NCBI GenBank assembly: GCA_017644325.1
Contig: JAEPLS010000001.1
Coordinates: 186,001-250,000, forward strand
Reading direction: 5' to 3'
Length of the DNA: 64,000 nucleotides
Source of the DNA: Prochlorococcus marinus CUG1438
GTDB lineage: Bacteria; Cyanobacteriota; Cyanobacteriia; PCC-6307; Cyanobiaceae
Below, in pieces: positions 27,829 to 36,865 of this stretch. The number at the start of each line of letters is the position of its first letter. Positions within the stretch are counted from its first letter, which is position 1. The translations under genes were made by a program, and so were the position numbers. The notes beneath the pieces were generated by a model. It saw only the letters and a program-made list of their open reading frames with translations. It had not been told where the DNA came from and ran no database searches.

Positions 27829-28998
27829 ATGAATTTTCAAAAGGGGGTATTTAAAAATCTTTATAAAAACTTGATTACCCCTGTATTAAAAAAAGACTCT
27901 GGAATTGATGCAGAATACTTAACAAATTTATCTCTTAGCCTCCTATCATTCAGTTCAAGAAAATATAATTGGCCTGTAGTTTCTTCTATCTTAAAAAATC
28001 TAAATAAAGAATTTTCTGTAGTTGATAAAAGATTAACTCAGAACATATGTGGAATAAATTTTTGCAATCCAATTGGTTTAGCTGCGGGTTTTGACAAAAA
28101 TGGAAATGCCGCAAATATATGGAAAGATTTTGGTTTTGGATTTGCTGAACTTGGAACGGTAACTAAATTTGCTCAGAATGGAAATCCCAAACCAAGGTTA
28201 TTTAGATTAGCAGAAGAAGAGGCAGCATTAAATAGAATGGGTTTCAATAACAATGGTGCTGAAAATCTAGTTAAAAACTTTGTCGAACAAGGAATTGAGT
28301 TTAAAAAAAATAGAAAGAATATTTGTTTAGGGATAAATTTTGGTAAGTCTAAAATTACAGATTTATCTCAAGCAAAAGATGACTATTTAACTTCTCTAAG
28401 ATTATTAATTCCATATTGTGATTATGCAGCAATAAACGTAAGTTCTCCAAATACTGAAGGACTAAGAAAGTTACAAGATCCAATTCTTCTAAAAGAACTT
28501 ATTAGAGAAATTAAAAACTTACCCAGTTGTCCACCATTATTTGTCAAAATTGCACCAGATCTAAGCTTTAGAGATATTGAAGATATTTGTCAATTAATAA
28601 TCGAGGAAAACATCGATGGAATAATTGCGACTAACACCAGCATAGATAGATTAGGTCTTGAAAATAGAAAGATCATGCAAACCGGATTATTACTTTCTGA
28701 AGAGAATGGAGGATTAAGTGGCAGGCCTCTACAAAAAAAAGCAAATCAAATAATAAAACATATTCATAATATTGATAAAAAGATTATTTTAATTGGCGTT
28801 GGTGGAATAGATAGCCCTGAGTCAGCATGGGAAAGAATTTGTTCTGGAGCATCATTAATTCAACTTTATACAGGATGGATATATAAAGGTCCACAATTAG
28901 TACCCGATATACTACAAGGAATAATAAAGCAACTAAATATCCATAAATTATCAAATATAAAAGAGGCCATTGGATCAGATCTAAAATGGATTGAATAA
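27829..28998 (+). CDS. pyrD: Dihydroorotate dehydrogenase, class 2 (quinone)
   Basis: 389 aa. The N-terminal extension and NPIGLAAGFDKNGNA (about 82-96) mark the membrane-associated class 2 enzyme, which oxidises dihydroorotate to orotate with FMN and passes electrons to quinone. The catalytic base is Ser in INVSSPNTEGLR, as in class 2, not the Cys of class 1. FMN-phosphate binding is seen in GVGGI near the C-terminus. It follows rnhA by 6 bp. Confidence 0.96.
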   Translation: MNFQKGVFKNLYKNLITPVLKKDSGIDAEYLTNLSLSLLSFSSRKYNWPVVSSILKNLNKEFSVVDKRLTQNICGINFCNPIGLAAGFDKNGNAANIWKDFGFGFAELGTVTKFAQNGNPKPRLFRLAEEEAALNRMGFNNNGAENLVKNFVEQGIEFKKNRKNICLGINFGKSKITDLSQAKDDYLTSLRLLIPYCDYAAINVSSPNTEGLRKLQDPILLKELIREIKNLPSCPPLFVKIAPDLSFRDIEDICQLIIEENIDGIIATNTSIDRLGLENRKIMQTGLLLSEENGGLSGRPLQKKANQIIKHIHNIDKKIILIGVGGIDSPESAWERICSGASLIQLYTGWIYKGPQLVPDILQGIIKQLNIHKLSNIKEAIGSDLKWIE

Positions 28999-29051
28999 AA
29001 AGAAAATAAATAATAAATAAATCGGAACCTAATGATTAAAAAATACTAACC

Positions 29052-30137
29052 ATGCAATCATCAAACCTAAAACATGGGGGGAACGTATATGCAAAAGCAA
29101 AGAAATTAAATTTATTACCCTCTGGAATTATTGACGCAAGTGCCTCATTAGTACCCTTTGATCCTCCTCAGATACTAATAGATTCATTAAATGAAGAAAT
29201 TAAGAATCTTGGGTTTAGATATTACCCCGAGAGAAACCTGAGTGATTTGAAAGAAATAATCGGTAAATTTCATGGAATAAATCCTGAAAATATATTGCCA
29301 GGAAATGGAGCTTCTGAGCTAATAACCTGGGCAGGTTATGAAGCATCCAAATTTGGCATCAGTTGCATTCCTTCTCCATCCTTTGTTGATTATGAAAGAT
29401 CATTAAATTGTTGGAATAGCAATTTCATAAATTGCAAGTTACCAAAAAACTGGGGAAATGTTTTTCCTCAATCATTTCCAATTCATCCTAAAGGTGATGT
29501 TATTTGGATAACAAATCCACACAACCCCACCGGCCAATTGTGGGAGAAGAATTCATTAGAAGAAATTATAAAAAAATATAAATTAGTTATCTGTGATGAG
29601 GCTTTCTTATCAATAACACCTAATGGAGAAAAGGAATCTTTAATACCATTAACCCAAAAATATGATAATTTATTAGTCTTAAGAAGCTTAACCAAAATCT
29701 TCAATATTCCAGGTCTTAGATTAGGTTACATTATTGGTTCATCGAAAAAACTTAAGCAATGGAAAATCAATAGAGATCCTTGGCCTTTAAATTCCTTTGC
29801 TATTAAAGCCGGAATTGATCTACTAAGTAATAGGAAATTCTATGAAAAATGGACAAGACAAATTCACCAGTGGATCAATATTGAAAAAGAGAGAGTATGT
29901 CAAAAATTATCAAAAATAGAAAACCTTAAAGTTCATAACTCATCAACTAACTTTTTTTTAATAGAAAGTAAAACAACATTGTCGCCAAATATTAAGTACT
30001 TAGAAAATAAGGGAATATTGCTTAGAGAATGTACTTCATTTAGATTTCTTGATGAGAAGTGGGCAAGAATAAGTTTGCAGAGTAGGGAAAATAATATTCT
30101 TTTATGCAACGAAATTCAGAATTCCTTTAGAAAATAA
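29052..30137 (+). CDS. PLP-dependent aminotransferase-fold protein, CobD/HisC-like
   Basis: A 361-aa class I/II aminotransferase-fold enzyme. The PLP lysine is K215 in SLTKIFNIPGLRLGY; NPHNPTG and CDEAF are the other cofactor motifs. The opening LKHGGNVYAKA and DASASLVPF resemble threonine-phosphate decarboxylase (CobD), which makes the aminopropanol arm of cobalamin, more than histidinol-phosphate aminotransferase. Prochlorococcus makes a pseudocobalamin, so the assignment to cobalamin synthesis is open. The 3' end overlaps murG by 22 bp in convergent orientation. Confidence 0.8.
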   Translation: MQSSNLKHGGNVYAKAKKLNLLPSGIIDASASLVPFDPPQILIDSLNEEIKNLGFRYYPERNLSDLKEIIGKFHGINPENILPGNGASELITWAGYEASKFGISCIPSPSFVDYERSLNCWNSNFINCKLPKNWGNVFPQSFPIHPKGDVIWITNPHNPTGQLWEKNSLEEIIKKYKLVICDEAFLSITPNGEKESLIPLTQKYDNLLVLRSLTKIFNIPGLRLGYIIGSSKKLKQWKINRDPWPLNSFAIKAGIDLLSNRKFYEKWTRQIHQWINIEKERVCQKLSKIENLKVHNSSTNFFLIESKTTLSPNIKYLENKGILLRECTSFRFLDEKWARISLQSRENNILLCNEIQNSFRK

Positions 30138-31207
30138 TTAATAAATTTTTTAATCTCAATTTTAGATTTAATTTTATTATTATTTTTCATATTCTTCTTC
30201 ATAATATCTAAAATTTCATAGCTATTTTTTCCATTTTTTGGTTTTATTTTAAAAATTCTTTCTAAAGTATTTTCAAAAACTTCTTTAGAAATTTTATTTT
30301 GATTAATTAAAACTGAGCCTCCACTTTCAGCAAGAATCATTGCATTTTTCTCCTGGTGATTATTTTTAGAATAAGGATATGGAATTAAAATTGAAGGTTT
30401 TTCAGTCTCAATTAATTCATTTATTGTTCCTGCACCAGATCGGGATATTACAAGATCACAGTTTTGAATTAAAGCTGCAATTTCGTTAGTAAATTTCTTT
30501 TGAACATAATTTTTGAAATTTTTTACTTGAAAGGATTTTTGATTACATTCGCCAATAATATGAACTATCCGAAACTTTTTTTCCATTAAGAATTCAAGAG
30601 ATTCGTAAATAATTTGATTTATAGCTTTTGCTCCTTGACTACCGCCCATAACAATCAAAAGAGGTCCTTTCCCTTTTGGAACCCATTGTGGCAAAAGATT
30701 AGATTTATAGAATTGCTCTCTTAATGGAGTACCAGTGAAAATAATTTTACAATTTTTTAGGTAAACATTTGTTTTCTTAAATCCTAAAAGAACATAGTTA
30801 CATAAAAAACCAAAATACTTCGTAACCATTCCTGGAATTAAATTTGATTCGTGAATAATAATGGGTATCCTGAGAAGTTTTGAAGCAACAATAGTAGGTG
30901 CTGATATATAACCTCCAGTCGTAAAAACTAAATTAACTTTTTTTTCTTTTAAAATCCTAATTATTTTGAAAGTTGACATTAAAATTTCTATATATTGAAA
31001 CAACAAAAAAATATTTTTTCTTGGAGTCTTTATATTCAAAGTCGTTAAATTATATTTTTTAGGAATAAAATTTGCATCAAGTCTTTTATGCACTCCCAAC
31101 CAATGAATATTCCATTTATCTTCTACCTCTTTAGAAACTGCTAAAGCTGGGAAAATATGCCCTCCTGTTCCACTAGCTGCAACTAATAAATTATTTTTTT
31201 TAGACAT
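30116..31207 (-). CDS. murG: MurG, UDP-GlcNAc:undecaprenyl-PP-MurNAc-pentapeptide transferase
   Basis: A GT-B glycosyltransferase that completes lipid II on the inner face of the plasma membrane. Seen here: the N-terminal G-loop AASGTGGHIFPALAVS (about 10-25), a second glycine motif VMGGSQGAKAIN, and the sugar-nucleotide site SRSGAGTINEL followed by PYPYSKNNHQEKNA. Length 363 aa is normal. The last 22 bp overlap the convergent CobD-like gene. Confidence 0.96.
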   Translation of the reverse strand: MSKKNNLLVAASGTGGHIFPALAVSKEVEDKWNIHWLGVHKRLDANFIPKKYNLTTLNIKTPRKNIFLLFQYIEILMSTFKIIRILKEKKVNLVFTTGGYISAPTIVASKLLRIPIIIHESNLIPGMVTKYFGFLCNYVLLGFKKTNVYLKNCKIIFTGTPLREQFYKSNLLPQWVPKGKGPLLIVMGGSQGAKAINQIIYESLEFLMEKKFRIVHIIGECNQKSFQVKNFKNYVQKKFTNEIAALIQNCDLVISRSGAGTINELIETEKPSILIPYPYSKNNHQEKNAMILAESGGSVLINQNKISKEVFENTLERIFKIKPKNGKNSYEILDIMKKNMKNNNKIKSKIEIKKFINYFLKEF

Positions 31208-31239
31208 AAAGACTTAAATTAGTAGAATGAAATTAACAA

Positions 31240-31974
31240 ATGATAAATATGTTTAATTTAAACTTTTTAAAAAATATAGGAGTTCCTCTCTATTTATTTG
31301 TTTATCTCATTTTTCCCTATTCAGCAATAACGGAAACTTTAAAAGTTAATTTTATAAGAAATTTAGAAAACTCTTTAAATGCTCGAGATTTAGAATTTAT
31401 TAGAAAAAATTTTAGAAATGATGAAAGCCAAAATATCCTAAAAGAATTTTCAAAGATTATTAATAATTTCCCTGACAGCAAATGGAAGATCAAAAAATTA
31501 AAACCTACTATTCCAAATAAAACAATCTTGCAAATAAAAGTTTCTGGGGAAAAAATAGTTAATGGAGAGAAACATAAACTCGAATCCAATTTTGATTATT
31601 TATTTTCAACAGTAAATGGGAAAATAGATGAAGGGATTATCAAAAATTTATTCACAACAATAAGAAATGATGAAAAGAAAATAGATATTAGTTTTAGCAT
31701 TCCTGATAAAGTTCTTACTGGTTCAAAATATGATATCGATGTTATTTTAAATAAGCCTCTTGAAGACGTAATTATTGCCGGAGCTATAAAACCCCATCAA
31801 GTAAATTCATTTTTTGAACAAGAAATTTTATTGGAACCACTAGCGTCTGGAGGCATTTTTAAAATGACGAGAGCTCCTTCAAAACCAGGGATACAAGTTT
31901 GGTCAGGAATCATAGCTCACCCAGAGGGAATTATTACCTTCACAAAGAGTATTGATATTGTTGATAAGTTATAG
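31240..31974 (+). CDS. Exported protein of unknown function, 244 aa
   Basis: The N-terminus (about 1-30) has a hydrophobic stretch VPLYLFVYLIFPYS ending near AIT, consistent with a signal peptide. Residues about 35-130 alternate helix and strand in a way that could be an NTF2/SnoaL-like domain (ENSLNARDLEFI), and 140-240 look like a beta-sandwich with proline- and glycine-rich turns. Both are visual impressions only. It diverges from murG by 32 bp and converges with pgk with one base between the stop codons. Periplasmic or thylakoid-lumen location is inferred. Confidence 0.75.
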   Translation: MINMFNLNFLKNIGVPLYLFVYLIFPYSAITETLKVNFIRNLENSLNARDLEFIRKNFRNDESQNILKEFSKIINNFPDSKWKIKKLKPTIPNKTILQIKVSGEKIVNGEKHKLESNFDYLFSTVNGKIDEGIIKNLFTTIRNDEKKIDISFSIPDKVLTGSKYDIDVILNKPLEDVIIAGAIKPHQVNSFFEQEILLEPLASGGIFKMTRAPSKPGIQVWSGIIAHPEGIITFTKSIDIVDKL

Positions 31975-31975
31975 C

Positions 31976-33184
31976 CTATGCGTCGTTTAAAGCAGCTACA
32001 CCTGGTAGAGTTTTACCTTCTAAAAGTTCTAAACTAGCCCCACCTCCAGTAGATATATGAGACATTTTCTCAGCTAATCCAGCTTTCTCTACTGCTGCAA
32101 CTGAATCTCCGCCACCAATTATTGTACAAACTTCAGAAAAAGCACTTAAGTCCGCAAGAGTTGTAGCGATTGCATTTGTACCTTCTGCGAATTTATCAAA
32201 TTCGAAAACACCCATCGGTCCATTCCAAATTATTGTCTTACATTCTGCAAGAGCATTCTGAAAAACTTTAATAGAATCTGGACCAATATCAAGACCCATC
32301 CAATTACCACTAATTGAATCAATTTGAGATATTTTACTTTCGGCGTCAGGAGAAAATTCATTAGCTAAAACAACATCAGTTGGTAATAATAATTCGACTC
32401 CTTTTGATTTTGCTTTTGCCTCTAAATCTTTAGCGAGCTCAAGTTTATCTTCTTCTACTAAGCTCTTTCCTACATCTAGACCTCTAGCTTTATAAAAAGT
32501 AAAAATCATACCTCCACCAATCATAATTTTGTCACATTTATCTAGTAAAGAGTCGAGCACTCCGATTTTGCTACTAACCTTTGATCCTCCAACTATTGCT
32601 GCCAATGGACGCTTAGGGGAATCTATTGCTCCTTGCAAGTATTTCAATTCTTTTTCTAAAAGGAATCCAGCTACTGAAGGACTTAAATAATTAGTAACAC
32701 CCTGAGTTGAAGCATGAGCTCTATGAGCGGCACCAAAAGCATCATTTACATACATATCTGCATGAGAGGCTAATTTTTTAGCAAACTCCAGGTCGTTCTT
32801 TTCCTCTTCACCAAAAAAACGAACATTTTCAATTAAAAGAACATCTCCATTAGATAAGCTATTTGATTGTGCAATTGCTTCATCACCAATACAACTTTTA
32901 GTAAGAGCAACATTTTGGCCCAACAATTCACTTAATCTTGCTGCTACTGGAGTTAATCTCATTTTTTCATTTACCTGACCCTTTGGTCTTCCAAAATGGG
33001 CAGCTAAAATAACTTTTGCAGAATTATTAATGAGATATTCAATTGTTGGAATTGCTGCTCTAATGCGTGTATCGTCAGTTATCTTGCCACTTTCATTTAA
33101 TGGAACATTAAAATCTACTCTTACGAGAACTTTTTTGCCTTCTAAATATGTCTTATCAAGACTGGAAAGAGATAATTTTGACAT
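31976..33184 (-). CDS. pgk: Phosphoglycerate kinase
   Basis: 402 aa, normal. The substrate-binding [11 protein letters not shown] is near residues 21-31, then AAHFGRPKG, and the nucleotide-binding [13 protein letters not shown] near 358-370. It serves both the Calvin cycle and glycolysis. The stop is one base from that of the exported protein on the other strand, leaving no room for a separate terminator. Confidence 0.98.
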   Translation of the reverse strand: MSKLSLSSLDKTYLEGKKVLVRVDFNVPLNESGKITDDTRIRAAIPTIEYLINNSAKVILAAHFGRPKGQVNEKMRLTPVAARLSELLGQNVALTKSCIGDEAIAQSNSLSNGDVLLIENVRFFGEEEKNDLEFAKKLASHADMYVNDAFGAAHRAHASTQGVTNYLSPSVAGFLLEKELKYLQGAIDSPKRPLAAIVGGSKVSSKIGVLDSLLDKCDKIMIGGGMIFTFYKARGLDVGKSLVEEDKLELAKDLEAKAKSKGVELLLPTDVVLANEFSPDAESKISQIDSISGNWMGLDIGPDSIKVFQNALAECKTIIWNGPMGVFEFDKFAEGTNAIATTLADLSAFSEVCTIIGGGDSVAAVEKAGLAEKMSHISTGGGASLELLEGKTLPGVAALNDA

Positions 33185-33396
33185 TAAACAAACTATTTTA
33201 ATCTTAAGACCCTAACGTTTATTTAGACTTATTGGGTTAAAAAGTAGTAACTGTTACCTATGCCTTAATAAAATTTAAAAATTAACTATGATAAAAAATT
33301 TTTAGTTATTTAATTTATACTAAAATTTAGAAGTAAATACTTTTGAAACTAATTAAAGCTTAAAAGCAATACAAAAATTTTATTTATTTTATTGAA

Positions 33397-34269
33397 GTGG
33401 ACATACCCAAAATTCAATGGTACCCAGGCCATATCGCAAAAGCAGAAAAAAGATTATCTGAAGTCATCAATAAAGTAGATTTAATTATAGAAGTTAGAGA
33501 TGCAAGAATCCCAATATCAACGGGGCACCCACATTTAAATAAATGGATCAATAATAAAAAACATATTCTTGTTATTAATAGATCAGACATGATCTCTCCT
33601 GACACAATAACTAGTTGGAATAAATGGTTTAATGAAAAAGATCAATATCCGCATTGGTGCGATGCTAAAAGAGGTATAGGTATTAACGAAATTTGTAAAT
33701 CTGCAAAAGAATCTAGATCATCAATTGATGCTAGAAGGATTTCTAGAGGTATGAAAATAAGGCCAATAAGAGCCCTCACACTTGGTTTTCCAAACGTCGG
33801 TAAATCAGCTTTAATTAATAGAATTGCTAAAAAAAGAGTTGTCGATAGTGCTAGGAAAGCTGGAGTGACACGTAATTTGAGATGGATAAAATTAGATAGT
33901 GGTATTGATCTACTAGATGCTCCTGGCGTTATACCTCCTAATTTAGAAAATCAAAAATCAGCACTTAACCTTGCACTATGTGACGATATTGGAGAGGCTG
34001 CTTATGAAATCGAGAGTGTCGCAATTGAATTTATCAAAATTATGTCCACTCTAAACAAAGATAAAAATGCAAATATCTCGGCAAAACAAATATCTAATAG
34101 ATATGGAGTTGATATTGTAAAAGGCTTTGAGAGTCCTTCTGTTTGGATCGATGAAGCAGCTTCAAAACATACCTCAGGCGATAAAAGAAGAATGTCTCAT
34201 AAATTATTGGAAGATTATAGAAATCAAATGCTTGGTAAAATTGCTTTAGAAGTCCCTCCATGGAATTAG
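33397..34269 (+). CDS. rbgA: RbgA/YlqF circularly permuted GTPase, 50S assembly
   Basis: The G motifs occur in permuted order: G4 NRSD at 61-64, G1 GFPNVGKS at 130-137, and G3 DAPG near 168, which defines the YlqF/RbgA family. N-terminal IQWYPGHIAKAEKRL is characteristic. It promotes late 50S assembly with L6/L16 incorporation. The start is GTG at 33397. It overlaps rluD by 10 bp, and both are ribosome-maturation genes. Confidence 0.93.
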   Translation: MDIPKIQWYPGHIAKAEKRLSEVINKVDLIIEVRDARIPISTGHPHLNKWINNKKHILVINRSDMISPDTITSWNKWFNEKDQYPHWCDAKRGIGINEICKSAKESRSSIDARRISRGMKIRPIRALTLGFPNVGKSALINRIAKKRVVDSARKAGVTRNLRWIKLDSGIDLLDAPGVIPPNLENQKSALNLALCDDIGEAAYEIESVAIEFIKIMSTLNKDKNANISAKQISNRYGVDIVKGFESPSVWIDEAASKHTSGDKRRMSHKLLEDYRNQMLGKIALEVPPWN

Positions 34270-35219
34270 ATAATAAAAATTCTTTTGGCATTGGAGAAGG
34301 TGAACTTATAGAAATTATTTATGACCTACCTCTTCCTATGAGACTAGATAGATGGTTGGTAAGTAAAAGGCCAGAACAAAGTAGAGCAAGAATTCAACAT
34401 TTTATCAATTCAGGCTTAGTACTTGTAAACTACAAGACTGCGAAAGCAAAGACCCCATTAAAAAATGGCGACAATGTTCAAATCTGGATGCCTCCTCCAG
34501 AACCTCTTGTATATTTGAAACCTGAAAAAATGGATTTAGAAATCCTTTTTGAAGACGAACATATTATAGTAATTAATAAACAATCAGGACTAATTGTTCA
34601 TCCAGCCCCAGGACACAAATCAGGAACTCTAGTCAATGGATTACTTTTTCACTGTAATGATCTTCCTGGAATTAATGGGAAACTAAGACCTGGTATTGTT
34701 CACAGATTAGATAAAGATACCTCCGGATGTATGGTGGTTGCAAAAAGCCAAGAGGCATTAGTAAATCTCCAGAAACAAATTAAAGAAAAAATAGCATCAC
34801 GCGAATATATTGCAGTAATTCATGGAGCACCTAATTCTGAAGAAGGCCAAATAGTGGGACACATTGGTAGAGATAAATTCAATAGATTTAAATATAAAGT
34901 AGTTGAAGAAGCTTCAGGAAGATATGCCTGTACTTATTGGAAATTAAAAGAAAGATTAGGTAATTACTCATTAATGAATTTCAAATTAGATACTGGTAGA
35001 ACGCATCAAATAAGAGTTCACTGCGCTCATATTAATCATCCTATTGTGGGTGATCCTTTATATGGAAGATGCAAAAAACTTCCATGTAAATTAGAGGGCC
35101 AAGCATTACATGCTTTTAAGCTTGGCCTCATACATCCAATCAATGGCAAAGAAATGATATTTGAAGCAGAATTGCCATTAGATTTTCAAAAATTACTAAA
35201 CGTTCTTAAATCTAAATAA
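34260..35219 (+). CDS. rluD: RluD-family 23S rRNA pseudouridine synthase
   Basis: 319 aa: an N-terminal S4-like RNA-binding segment (RLDRWLVSKRPEQSRARIQ near 28-46) and the RluA/RluD catalytic domain with HRLDKDTSG at 148-156, where D151 is the nucleophile. Later motifs GRTHQIRVH and HPIVGDPLYG are intact. It probably modifies the helix 69 uridines of 23S rRNA. It starts 10 bp inside rbgA, and its 3' end overlaps the converging ABC ATPase gene by 8 bp. Confidence 0.93.
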   Translation: MELDNKNSFGIGEGELIEIIYDLPLPMRLDRWLVSKRPEQSRARIQHFINSGLVLVNYKTAKAKTPLKNGDNVQIWMPPPEPLVYLKPEKMDLEILFEDEHIIVINKQSGLIVHPAPGHKSGTLVNGLLFHCNDLPGINGKLRPGIVHRLDKDTSGCMVVAKSQEALVNLQKQIKEKIASREYIAVIHGAPNSEEGQIVGHIGRDKFNRFKYKVVEEASGRYACTYWKLKERLGNYSLMNFKLDTGRTHQIRVHCAHINHPIVGDPLYGRCKKLPCKLEGQALHAFKLGLIHPINGKEMIFEAELPLDFQKLLNVLKSK

Positions 35220-36810
35220 GATTTAAAGAAGAATTTAGAAGAGATTTTGTATAGGTGTTTTTAGTTTTAGTGAATATTGTAGAGCTTTCTCCTTCATCAA
35301 CTATCTTTCCTTGATTCATTACTAGCATTCTATTACAAAATCTTTTAGCAATACCTAAATCATGTGTGATAAAGATAATGGTTAAACCCATTTTTTCTTG
35401 CAAGACTCTTAGTAATTCAAGAATTTCTATTTTTACTGAAGCATCTAACATATTAACGCTCTCATCACAAATCAAAATTTTTGGTTTCAACAATAGAGCT
35501 CTGGCTAATGAAATTCTTTGCAATTGGCCACCAGATAATTGGCTAGGATAAGAATTTAAAAATTCACTCTTAAAAGGAAGACTTAAATTTCTAAACATTA
35601 ATTTTATTTCTTTTTCAATTTTTCTTTTATCTGAAATTTTTTGAATAAAAAATATATCTTCCAAAATATTTTTTATTGTCATTTTCGGATTCAAACTTGA
35701 AAAAGGATCTTGAAAAATAATTTGCACATTATTGTTCTTTGTAAAAAATTTATTTTTTTTCGATGAATAATTTTTATCATAAATTTTTATTTCACCACCT
35801 CTTAATTTCAAAAGTCCAATCAAAGCCCTACATAATGTACTTTTACCACTACCTGAAGAACCAACTATTCCAAGAGTCTCATTCTTATATAATTTAAAGC
35901 TAACTTCATTTAAAGCCTTATTCCATTTATTTATAAAAATTGAAGAATTTAATTTATACCAATATCTTAAGTTATTTACCTCTAGCAGTACCTCATCTCG
36001 AACATTATTTTTAGAGTTTGATTCTAATATTATTTTTGAGGAATTTACTAACTTTATCCCGATATCTGATTTTGGAGATTGGAAAATATCTAATATATTT
36101 CCTTTTTCAACAATCGATCCCTTTTCAATTATTGCAACTTTTTTACACCACTTTGCTGCAAGATTAATATCGTGACTAATTAAAATTAAAGTAGTATCGA
36201 ATTCGTTACATAACTGAATTATTTCTTTCATAATTTCAAAACTTGTTATGCAATCTAGGCTTGTTGTAGGTTCATCAGCTATTAGTAATTTAGGTTTTAA
36301 AGCAAGAGCCATTGCTATAGAAACTCTCTGTCTCATTCCACCGCTAAATTGATGCGGGAAAGAATCAAGTCTGCTTTCTTCAATTCCTACTTTTTGAAAA
36401 ACTTCTTTTACTAATTTTTTTATAAGTAAAGATGATTTAGTTTGATCATGAGTTTTAAACAATTCATATAAATGATCCCCAACTCTCATAAGTGGATTAA
36501 GTTTTTTTATAGAATCTTGATAGATAAATCCAAAATTTTTTCTTCTAAATAATTGTGCTTCTTTGTTACTTATGTTTCTAGGATCGACACTAGAAATGGA
36601 TAAATACCCTTTAGAAGTGGCCTTATCAGGCAATATATTTACTAATGTTTTTGCAAAAGTAGTCTTTCCACATCCAGAGGGTCCTATTATGGCCAAATGA
36701 TCTCCTTTATCTATTTCAAGATTAAAATTTTTAATGATAGGTTGCTGTTTTAAACCATATTTAACAGTAAGATTTTTAACTACAAGAATTTTTTCTTTAT
36801 TTATTTCCAT
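35212..36810 (-). CDS. Double ABC ATPase of the oligopeptide/nickel (YejF/DppDF) type
   Basis: 532 aa containing two ABC modules in one chain: Walker A GPSGCGKT at 43-50 with signature FSGGMRQR, and Walker A GSSGSGKS in the second half with LSGGQLQR. Each also has a Walker B of the type LLIADEP/LICDES. This is the fused layout of YejF, ATPase for peptide-family importers; no permease or binding-protein gene is beside it. I start at ATG 36810 (MEINKEKI). The frame stays open further upstream to 36918, but that would overlap the divergent spoT gene. Confidence 0.88.
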   Translation of the reverse strand: MEINKEKILVVKNLTVKYGLKQQPIIKNFNLEIDKGDHLAIIGPSGCGKTTFAKTLVNILPDKATSKGYLSISSVDPRNISNKEAQLFRRKNFGFIYQDSIKKLNPLMRVGDHLYELFKTHDQTKSSLLIKKLVKEVFQKVGIEESRLDSFPHQFSGGMRQRVSIAMALALKPKLLIADEPTTSLDCITSFEIMKEIIQLCNEFDTTLILISHDINLAAKWCKKVAIIEKGSIVEKGNILDIFQSPKSDIGIKLVNSSKIILESNSKNNVRDEVLLEVNNLRYWYKLNSSIFINKWNKALNEVSFKLYKNETLGIVGSSGSGKSTLCRALIGLLKLRGGEIKIYDKNYSSKKNKFFTKNNNVQIIFQDPFSSLNPKMTIKNILEDIFFIQKISDKRKIEKEIKLMFRNLSLPFKSEFLNSYPSQLSGGQLQRISLARALLLKPKILICDESVNMLDASVKIEILELLRVLQEKMGLTIIFITHDLGIAKRFCNRMLVMNQGKIVDEGESSTIFTKTKNTYTKSLLNSSLNLI

Positions 36811-36865
36811 GATTTTATAGCAAATTTTTCTAGACCTAAATAAAATACATCTAAAGCAATATAAA

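Noticed and set aside
33185-33396. AT-rich repeats between pgk and rbgA
   Set aside because: TAACTA/TAGTTA and AAATTT-type matches are as frequent as base composition predicts; no consistent structure.
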